Below are positions 1-6,600 of a DNA stretch of 11,475 bases, in pieces. Below the pieces are notes generated by a model that did no database searches, was not told the DNA's origin, and was given only the letters and a program-made list of their open reading frames with translations. The stretch's first letter is position 1; every line of letters starts with the position of its first letter. The translations under genes and the position numbers were made by a program. The stretch is from the NCBI GenBank assembly GCA_964423195.1, contig CAYRDY010000067.1:1-11475 (forward strand). Direction: 5' to 3'. Source of the DNA: CAKRHR01 sp964423195 (GTDB lineage: Bacteria; Bacillota; Clostridia; Lachnospirales; Lachnospiraceae).

Positions 1-50
1 ATATAGAGCCGTCTGAGTTTGAGGAGGGCTACAGGGCTTATCTTGGATGA
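1..50 (+). CDS. Possible 3' end of an upstream gene (partial)
   Basis: The frame beginning at base 3 stays open for 15 codons and ends in TGA at 48-50. The other two + frames hit stops at once (TAG at 4-6, TGA at 14-16). The readable tail is acidic/aromatic and ends in Ala-Tyr-Leu-Gly. A perfect inverted repeat that could terminate transcription lies about 45 bases further on, which fits a gene ending here. The piece is too short to assign to a family and could be chance. Confidence 0.3.
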   Translation, partial: IEPSEFEEGYRAYLG

Positions 51-94
51 GAGACGTTGGATGAGCGGCGGGCTGGGAATAACTGAAAATTTTT

Positions 95-147
95 TAAACC
101 TCCATATTTGATGCGAGATAGATTTGTCAATATGGAGGTTTATTTTA
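95..147 (+). terminator. Perfect 14-bp inverted repeat with T-rich flank, possible terminator
   Basis: The left arm TAAACCTCCATATT (95-108) and the right arm AATATGGAGGTTTA (129-142) are exact reverse complements, separated by a 20-base loop. The right arm is followed by TTTTA (143-147), and the left arm is preceded by a run of T, giving an A/T-rich tail on both strands. This could be a terminator working in either direction. The long loop and the imperfect T tract are weaker than a textbook terminator. The right arm also overlaps a promoter-like sequence, so a regulatory hairpin is possible. Confidence 0.5.
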
Positions 148-151
148 TGAT
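124..151 (+). promoter_or_regulatory. Possible sigma-A-type promoter overlapping the hairpin
   Basis: TTGTCA (124-129) and TATGAT (146-151) each match the sigma-A/sigma-70 consensus at 5 of 6 positions and are 16 bases apart. Transcription would begin near 158, almost 300 bases before the aminotransferase start. The -35 box lies at the edge of the hairpin loop and the spacer covers most of its right arm. In A/T-rich sequence such matches can arise by chance. Confidence 0.35.
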
Positions 152-222
152 TTCAAAGGGATATTCAGTTTTTGAGAGGACACTATATGCCGCGTGAAGT
201 TCATCACGCACACGTTTATAAG

Positions 223-261
223 AAGGGAATATTCCTTAAACTTGCAAAATATTCCCTTAAA
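223..261 (+). repeat. Inverted/direct repeat in the aminotransferase leader, operator-like
   Basis: AAGGGAATATT (223-233) and AATATTCCCTT (248-258) form a perfect 11-bp inverted repeat. The first half also contains the self-complementary GGAATATTCC (226-235). Read as direct repeats, AATATTCCTTAAA (228-240) and AATATTCCCTTAAA (248-261) start 20 bases apart, about two helical turns. That is the geometry expected of a paired protein-binding site, but an RNA hairpin is equally possible. No regulator gene is seen next to it. Confidence 0.45.
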
Positions 262-340
262 AGCCGTGTACAAGTCGTGTATTCTGTTTATCTTTGGCAG
301 AATAAAGCGTGAAAATTGCAAAAATCCGGCTCTTTGTCTA

Positions 341-370
341 TTGCGCGTTTCTGATGTCGTGTGGTATAGT
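341..370 (+). promoter_or_regulatory. Extended -10 promoter for the aminotransferase gene
   Basis: TGGTATAGT (362-370) is an extended -10 element: the TG dinucleotide, one base, then TATAGT with 5 of 6 consensus positions. A weak -35 (TTGCGC, 341-346) sits 18 bases upstream of TATAGT, as expected when an extended -10 compensates. The start point would be near 377, leaving a leader of about 65 bases before the ATG at 442. A small GC hairpin (374-387) followed six bases later by six T residues (394-399) lies at that point. It would form only in transcripts started further upstream. Confidence 0.45.
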
Positions 371-441
371 ATTCGCGGATGGCCGCGTGATGATTTTTTG
401 CGGCGGGAAAAGTAATCGGATTTCAGAAAGGTGAGGATGGT

Positions 442-1728
442 ATGCGCGCGTACAGAGATATGAGCAGGGATGAACTCTCAGCGCTCAGGGAAGAATTGGA
501 AAGGGAATATCAATCCTATAAGGACAGGGGGCTGAGACTGGATATGTCCAGGGGAAAGCCGAGCAGGGAACAGCTGGATCTGTCGATGGGGATGATGGAT
601 GTCCTGCACAGCGGGGTGGAACTGACGGGTTCACAGGGCGAGGACTGCCGCAATTACGGTGTGCTTGATGGCTTGCAGGAGGCGAAGGAGCTCCTCGGCG
701 CCATCAGCGAGGTACCGGCGGAAAATATCATTATCTATGGCAATTCCAGCCTCAATGTGATGTATGATGCGATATCGCGTTCGATGACCCACGGGGTGAT
801 GGGCAGCACGCCGTGGTGCAGGCTTGACAAGGTGAAATTCCTGTGTCCGGTGCCGGGATATGACAGACATTTTGCCATTACTGAGTTCTTCGGCATCGAG
901 ATGATCAATGTGCCGATGACGCCGACCGGGCCGGACATGGATATTGTTGAAAAACTGGTGACGGAGGACGCGTCCGTCAAGGGCATCTGGTGTGTGCCGA
1001 AATATTCAAACCCGCAGGGCATTTCCTATTCTGACGAGACTGTCAGGCGCTTTGCGGCGCTGAGGCCGGCGGCGAGGGATTTCAGGTTGTACTGGGACAA
1101 TGCCTATTCTGTGCATCATCTGTATGACGACGATCAGGATGTGGTGCTTGAGATTCTTCACGAATGTGAGAAGGCGGGCAATCCGGACATAGTCTATAAG
1201 TTTACGTCCACCTCAAAAATCAGCTTTCCGGGGTCGGGCATCGCAGCTATCGCGACATCGAAGGCGAATATCGAGGAGATCAAGAAGCAGCTAAAGATCC
1301 AGACGATCGGCCACGATAAGGTCAATCAGCTGCGCCATGTGCGCTTCTTTAAAGATCTGGAAGGGGTCCACGCGCACATGAGAAAGCACGCCGCCATCAT
1401 GCGGCCGAAATTTGAGATGGTGATCGATACGTTTGAGCGCGGGCTCGGCGGCCTGGAGATCGGCTCGTGGACAAAACCGAAGGGCGGCTATTTCATCTCA
1501 TTTGACGCGATGGAGGGGTGTGCGAAGGCGATTGTTGCGAAGGCCGCGCAGGCGGGGGTCGTCCTGACCGCGGCGGGCGCGACTTTCCCTTACGGGAATG
1601 ACCCGAAAGACAGCAACATCCGCATTGCCCCGTCGTTCCCGACTCTGGAGGAATTGAAGCTGGCGGCGGAATTGTTTGTGCTCTGCGTCAAACTGGTCAG
1701 CGTCGAAAAATTGCTCGGTGAAATATAA
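442..1728 (+). CDS. Class I/II PLP-dependent aminotransferase, aspartate aminotransferase Ic type
   Basis: This is a cytosolic, fold-type I PLP enzyme of 428 residues. It resembles the aspartate aminotransferase family also described as MocR-like without the DNA-binding domain (Pfam Asp_aminotransf). The likely reaction is aspartate + 2-oxoglutarate to oxaloacetate + glutamate. Visible residues are the Asn of the NPQG motif (N190), Asp-Asn-Ala-Tyr (D219, Y222) contacting the cofactor, the Schiff-base lysine in SKISFPGSG (K259), and the substrate-carboxylate arginine in NIRIAPSFP (R394). The N-terminal LDMSRGKPSREQLDLS stretch is typical of this subgroup. The ATG at 442 is preceded by AAAGGTGAGG (427-436). 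The next gene is aspartate-semialdehyde dehydrogenase, which supports an aspartate-pathway role. The subgroup is firm from motifs, but substrate specificity is inferred and a related amino acid could be the true substrate. Confidence 0.88.
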   Translation: MRAYRDMSRDELSALREELEREYQSYKDRGLRLDMSRGKPSREQLDLSMGMMDVLHSGVELTGSQGEDCRNYGVLDGLQEAKELLGAISEVPAENIIIYGNSSLNVMYDAISRSMTHGVMGSTPWCRLDKVKFLCPVPGYDRHFAITEFFGIEMINVPMTPTGPDMDIVEKLVTEDASVKGIWCVPKYSNPQGISYSDETVRRFAALRPAARDFRLYWDNAYSVHHLYDDDQDVVLEILHECEKAGNPDIVYKFTSTSKISFPGSGIAAIATSKANIEEIKKQLKIQTIGHDKVNQLRHVRFFKDLEGVHAHMRKHAAIMRPKFEMVIDTFERGLGGLEIGSWTKPKGGYFISFDAMEGCAKAIVAKAAQAGVVLTAAGATFPYGNDPKDSNIRIAPSFPTLEELKLAAELFVLCVKLVSVEKLLGEI

Positions 1729-1735
1729 GAAACGC

Positions 1736-1764
1736 TTGATTTTTTGATACCGTTCCTGTATGAT
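1736..1764 (+). promoter_or_regulatory. Likely promoter for asd
   Basis: TTGATT (1736-1741) and TATGAT (1759-1764) are separated by 17 bases, with TG immediately before the -10 box. The predicted start near 1771 leaves a leader of about 27 bases if translation begins at 1798. No terminator is visible between the aminotransferase stop and this site, so asd is probably served both by read-through and by this promoter. Confidence 0.5.
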
Positions 1765-1797
1765 ATCAGCTAAAGAGAAATGAAAGAAGTTGTGACG

Positions 1798-2883
1798 ATG
1801 AATAATCAATTAAAAGTCGGCATTCTTGGCGCCACAGGGATGGTCGGGCAGCGGTTTATCTCATTGCTGGAGAATCACCCGTGGTTTGAGGTGACCGTCG
1901 TGGCCGCAAGCCCGCGCTCAGCCGGAAAGACCTATGAGGCGGCGGTTGGCGGCAGATGGAAAATGGCGGGGCCGATGCCGGAGAGCGTCAGGCGGTTGAC
2001 GGTGATGAATGTCAACGATGTTCGATCCGTCGCGTCTCAAGTGGACTTTGTGTTCAGCGCCGTGGATATGTCCAAGGACGAGATCAGAGCCATCGAGGAG
2101 GCCTACGCGATGGCGGAGACGCCGGTCGTCTCCAACAACAGCGCGCACCGCTGGACGCCGGATGTGCCGATGGTGGTGCCGGAGATCAACCCGCAGCACT
2201 TTGAGGTGATCCCGTTTCAGCGCAGGCGCCTCGGCACCAGCCGAGGTTTTGTGGCGGTGAAGCCGAACTGTTCGATTCAGAGCTACGCGCCGGTGCTGAC
2301 AGCCTGGAGAGAATTTGAGCCGACCGAGGTGGTGGCGACGACTTATCAGGCCATTTCCGGGGCGGGCAAGACCTTTGAGGATTGGCCGGAGATGGTCGGA
2401 AATATCATTCCGTATATCGGCGGTGAGGAGGAGAAGAGCGAGCAGGAGCCGCTGCGTCTCTGGGGCACGATTGAGGATGGGCGCATCGTCAAGGCAAAGA
2501 CGCCGGTGATCACCACCCAGTGTATCCGCGTGCCGGTGCTTGACGGCCACACGGCGGCCGTGTTTGTGAAGTTTGCGAAAAAGCCATCCAAAGAGCAGCT
2601 GATCGATAAAATTCGGACATTTCGCGGCCTGCCGCAGGAGCTTCATCTGCCGAGTGCGCCAAAGCAGTTTATCCGGTATCTTGAGGAGGATGACCGGCCT
2701 CAGATTCGGCTGGATGTCGATTATGAGAGGGGCATGGGCGTCTCCGTGGGGCGTCTGCGCGCGGACAGTGTGTATGACTATAAATTTGTCGGCCTCTCCC
2801 ACAACACGGTGCGCGGTGCAGCGGGCGGCGCGATTCTCTGCGCGGAGCTTCTGACGGCTCAGGGTTATATCCAGAAAAAATAG
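1798..2883 (+). CDS. asd: Aspartate-semialdehyde dehydrogenase (archaeal/fungal-type)
   Basis: The enzyme reduces L-aspartyl-4-phosphate with NADPH to L-aspartate 4-semialdehyde, the branch point to lysine/diaminopimelate, threonine and methionine. From the ATG at 1798 it has 361 residues. The Rossmann motif GATGMVG is at 11-17, and the catalytic cysteine in KPNCSIQSY is C158. ISGAGK follows at about 186-191, and the acid/base histidine in VPVLDGH is H251. The form VKPNCSIQSY and the C-terminal SAPKQFIRYLEEDDRPQIRLD region mark the archaeal/fungal branch, not the E. coli branch. An in-frame ATG at 1780 would add six residues. I prefer 1798 because family members start just before the VGILGATG strand and because the predicted transcript starts near 1771. 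Both candidate starts have weak ribosome binding sites. The upstream aminotransferase supplies its precursor amino acid. Confidence 0.93.
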   Translation: MNNQLKVGILGATGMVGQRFISLLENHPWFEVTVVAASPRSAGKTYEAAVGGRWKMAGPMPESVRRLTVMNVNDVRSVASQVDFVFSAVDMSKDEIRAIEEAYAMAETPVVSNNSAHRWTPDVPMVVPEINPQHFEVIPFQRRRLGTSRGFVAVKPNCSIQSYAPVLTAWREFEPTEVVATTYQAISGAGKTFEDWPEMVGNIIPYIGGEEEKSEQEPLRLWGTIEDGRIVKAKTPVITTQCIRVPVLDGHTAAVFVKFAKKPSKEQLIDKIRTFRGLPQELHLPSAPKQFIRYLEEDDRPQIRLDVDYERGMGVSVGRLRADSVYDYKFVGLSHNTVRGAAGGAILCAELLTAQGYIQKK

Positions 2884-2973
2884 CGGCGTTTAAAAAATCT
2901 CCGCGGCCTCCAGTATCAAATATGCTGGGAAGTTATATTCAAAAAATAGAGACGTTTTATGATCGAGGTTTAC

Positions 2974-3678
2974 ATGCAAAAATTAGTGGAAATGATCGAT
3001 GTGAAGAAAGTTTATCCGATGGGCGAAGTGACCATCAAGGCGCTGGACGGCATCAACTTTGAGATCAACAGCGGTGAGTTTGTGGTCATCGTCGGGCCAA
3101 GCGGCGCCGGGAAAACGACGGTTTTAAATATCCTGGGCGGCATGGACTCGGCGACGAGCGGCAGGGTGATCGTGGACGGCACGGACATCGGTGAGTACAA
3201 TGAGCGGCAGCTCACGGCTTATCGCCGAAATGACATTGGTTTTGTCTTTCAGTTTTACAATCTGGTGCAGAATCTGACGGCGCTTGAGAATGTAGAGCTG
3301 GCGCTTCAGATATGTAAAAATCCGCTGAACGCGGCGGACGTGATGGCCGATGTCGGATTGGCGGATCGCATGGGCAATTTTCCGGCCCAGCTCTCCGGCG
3401 GGGAGCAGCAGCGGGTGGCTATTGCCAGGGCACTGGCAAAGAATCCGAAGTTGCTGCTGTGCGACGAGCCGACGGGCGCACTGGATTATCAGACCGGCAA
3501 GGCGATCTTAAAGCTCTTGCAGGATACATGCCGGGAGATGGGCATGACCGTGGTCGTGATCACGCACAATCAGGCCATCGCGCCGATGGCGGATCGGGTG
3601 ATCCGCATCAAGAACGGCCGGGTCAGCGACATAAGGCTCAACGACAGCCCTGTGCCGGTCGAGACGATCGAGTGGTAA
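2974..3678 (+). CDS. ABC transporter ATP-binding protein, MacB/LolD type
   Basis: This is the cytosolic ATPase subunit of a MacB/LolD/FtsE-family ABC system, 235 residues long (the usual length). It carries Walker A GPSGAGKT (41-48), the Q-loop FVFQFYNL (Q93), the signature LSGGEQQRVAIARAL (from 140), Walker B LLLCDEPTGALD (D164, E165) and the H-loop VVITHN (H188). All catalytic residues are intact. The start at 2974 is chosen because GAGG (2965-2968) sits five bases upstream. An in-frame ATG at 2959 would add five residues but has a poorer site. The FtsX-like permease begins 18 bases after the stop, so the two are almost certainly co-translated partners. Such pairs use ATP to drive movements of extracytoplasmic domains (mechanotransmission) or to export lipids and peptides. 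The substrate here is unknown. Confidence 0.93.
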   Translation: MQKLVEMIDVKKVYPMGEVTIKALDGINFEINSGEFVVIVGPSGAGKTTVLNILGGMDSATSGRVIVDGTDIGEYNERQLTAYRRNDIGFVFQFYNLVQNLTALENVELALQICKNPLNAADVMADVGLADRMGNFPAQLSGGEQQRVAIARALAKNPKLLLCDEPTGALDYQTGKAILKLLQDTCREMGMTVVVITHNQAIAPMADRVIRIKNGRVSDIRLNDSPVPVETIEW

Positions 3679-3696
3679 TTTTTGAGGCAGGTGCGG

Positions 3697-6600
3697 ATGG
3701 TGAAAAGAGGAAACGCGCTCAGAAAAGAATTTTTTATGGAGATCAAGAAGACATATACCAGGTTTCTGTCTATATGTCTTATTGTTGCGCTCGGAACCGC
3801 CTTTTTTGCGGGCGTGCGCGCCGCGAATCCGGATATGCACAGATCGGCGGACGCCTTTTTTGACGAGAGCCGGCTGATGGACATTCGGGTGTTGTCGACG
3901 CTGGGGCTGACCGACGAGGATGTCGATGCCATCCGAGCCATTGACGGCATAGAGTTGGCGCAGCCAGCGTACAGCCAGGATGTGCTGACGATGGCCGGGG
4001 AGCAGCAGATCGTGCTCAAACTGATGTCTGTCACGGACCAGGTCAATCTGGTCACGGTGGATGAGGGGCGCCTGCCCGAAAATGAGGGCGAGTGCCTGGT
4101 GGACAATCTCCTCTGCAATAATCGCGGCTTTAAAATCGGCGACCAACTGACACTGATTTCCGGCGATCAGACGGATATCGAGGATATTGTCGAGGAACAG
4201 ACGGTGACGATCACGGGGCGCGGCAGGATCGCCTCGTACCTCAATCTGACCAGGGATTCCAGCCAGATCGGGGACGGCTCCGTGAGTGGTTTTGTGATGT
4301 TGACGCCGGACAGTTTTAAGCAGGAGGCTTACACGGAGATCGATGTGCGCGTGAGAGATGCCGCCGCGATGGACTGTTACGGGGATGAATACGCGGAAAA
4401 AATTGACGGGATTGTCGATCAGATAGAGGAAATCGCCGACGCCAGATGCCAGATCCGTTATGACGATGTGGTGGCGGAGGCGGAGGAGAAGATCGCTGAC
4501 GCCAAACAGGAGGTGGCGGATGGCGAGAAAGAGCTGGACGACGCGGCGAAGGAGATAGAGGACGGCGAGCGGCAGTTGGCGGATGCCAAACAGGAAGTGG
4601 CGGATGGCGACAGAGAAATCGCAGATGCTGAGAGAGAAGTGGTGGATGGACGTCGAGAATTGGAAGATGCTCGCACGGAAGTGGAGAACAATGAGAAGAA
4701 GCTGGCAGATTCCAAGAGTCAGCTCGCGGACGGCGAGCGGGAGCTGAATGACGCCAAGGCACAGGTGATGGACAGCGAGCGCCAGCTGGAGGCTGCCAAA
4801 CAGAAGACCGCGGACGGCGAGCGGCAGCTTGAGGAGGCCAAGCAAGAGGCGGCGGATGGCGAGCGGCAATTGGCGGAGGCCAAGCAAAAGGCGGCGGAAT
4901 CGGCGGCACAGCTTGAGGCGTCCAGAAAAGAGATTGAGGAGAATGAAGCCTACCTGCAGGCGCAGGAGCAGACATACAGTGATCAGAAAGCACAGCTGGA
5001 GGATGCAAGGACACAGCTGGAGGCGTCGCGCCCGCAGATCGAGGCGTTGAGGGCACAGCTGCCGGATTTGCAGGCGGCGATAGAAAATCTGCAGCAACGG
5101 CCTGAGGGTCATGAGGCGGAACTCGCACAGCTGGAGGCTCAGCTTGAGGCGGCCGCAAATGCCATCGCAGAGTTTGACGCAAAAGAGCAGGAGCTGGTCG
5201 CCGGAGAGACGGCGCTTGCCGCCGGGCGCAGTGAACTCGATGACGGATGGACGCAGCTTGCCGCTGGCAAGGAACAGCTTGCCGCCGGGGAGGCGGCCTA
5301 TGAGGCCGGCATGGAGGAGATCGCGGCCAATGAGGCGGCGCTTGCCGCCGGGCGCGAGGAGATCGCGGCCAGCGAGGCGCAGCTTGCGGACGCGCGCGAG
5401 CAGCTCGCGGACAGTGAGGCAAAAATCGCGGACGCGCATCGGCAGATTTCTGACAATGAGGCGAAACTCGCGGATGCACGCGAGGAGATCGCCGACGGCG
5501 AGCGGCAGCTTGCGGACGCGAGAGGGCAGATCGCTGACAATGAGGCGAAGCTCGCGGACGCGGAGCGTGAGATTGAGGAGAACAGGCAAAAGCTGTCGGA
5601 CGCCAGGAAAGAGATTCAGGACAGTGAAAAGGAACTCGCGGACGGCAAAAAAGAATATGATGACGCGCTGACAGAAAATACGCCGAAGTTAGAGGATGCC
5701 AGGGCGGACATCGCCGAGGCGGAGGCGGATATCGCGGATCTGGAAGTGCCGGAATGGTATGTGCTGGACCGCGATTATATTCAGACCTGCGTCGAGTACG
5801 CGCAGGACGCGGAGCGCATCGGCAACATCGGCAATGTGTTTCCGTTCATCTTCTTTCTAGTGGCGGCGCTCGTCAGCCTGACGACGATGACCCGCATGGT
5901 CGAGGAGGAGCGCACCCAGATCGGGACGCTCAAGGCGCTCGGCTACGGCAAAGCCAGTATTGCGGCAAAATATGTGCTCTACGCGTTTTTCGCGACGATG
6001 ATCGGCGGTATTTTCGGCACACTGATCGGGCAGAAGCTGCTGCCGATGGTCATTATGCGCGCTTACAGCATTTTGTATGTCACGATCACGGATTATCTGA
6101 CGCCGCTGCATCCGGGCTATACGATCACCTCGCTGCTCGCGGCGATTGTCAGCACCACGGTCGCGGTGATCGCGGCCTGTTACAGGGAGCTGATGTCCGC
6201 CCCGGCACAGCTGATGCGGCCGGAAGCCCCGAAGGCCGGCAAGCGTGTGTGGCTTGAGCATATCACGCCGATTTGGCGGCGGTTGAAGTTTTCGAGTAAA
6301 GCGGCCGTGCGCAATCTGTTCAGGTACAAAAAGCGTTTATGGATGACCGTCATCGGCATCGGCGGCTGTATGGGACTCTTGCTGGTGGGATTCGGGCTGA
6401 AGGATTCGATCATGACGATCGGCGACCGCCAGTATTCGGCGATTCGGATTTATGACAGCACGCTGACATTCGGCGATGACTCCAGCGACGCGCAGCGGGC
6501 GGAAGTTTTTCAGGACGTCGCGGGCGAGGCGAATACGGATGAGGCGATGATGGCCTCGGAATCGACGGTGGATTTCAGCAGCGACGCAGCGGGCAAGGGC

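Noticed and set aside
194..415. A 73-codon frame from a GTG in the leader of the aminotransferase
   Set aside because: No good ribosome binding site precedes the GTG, the product matches nothing known, and the frame runs through the inverted repeat and the likely promoter at 341-370.
150..441. Riboswitch or T-box leader upstream of the aminotransferase
   Set aside because: No T-box (TGGNACCGCG-like) or lysine-riboswitch core was found, only the repeats and promoter-like boxes reported above.
1918..2802. A 294-codon minus-strand open frame inside asd
   Set aside because: It is His/Arg/Leu-rich with no recognisable domain, lies entirely within a clear asd gene, and fits the GC-rich third positions of the + strand.
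2910..2928. Hairpin CCAGTAT/ATATGCTGG between asd and the ABC ATPase gene
   Set aside because: The stem is seven base pairs including one G-T pair and is not followed by a T run, so it is a poor terminator. It may be chance.
3508..5589. A 693-codon open frame on the minus strand opposite the coiled-coil region
   Set aside because: It reads as Leu/Arg-rich repeated text in exact step with the 42-bp units of the + strand gene. The repeat composition suppresses stops in this frame. It has no family resemblance, so it is a shadow.
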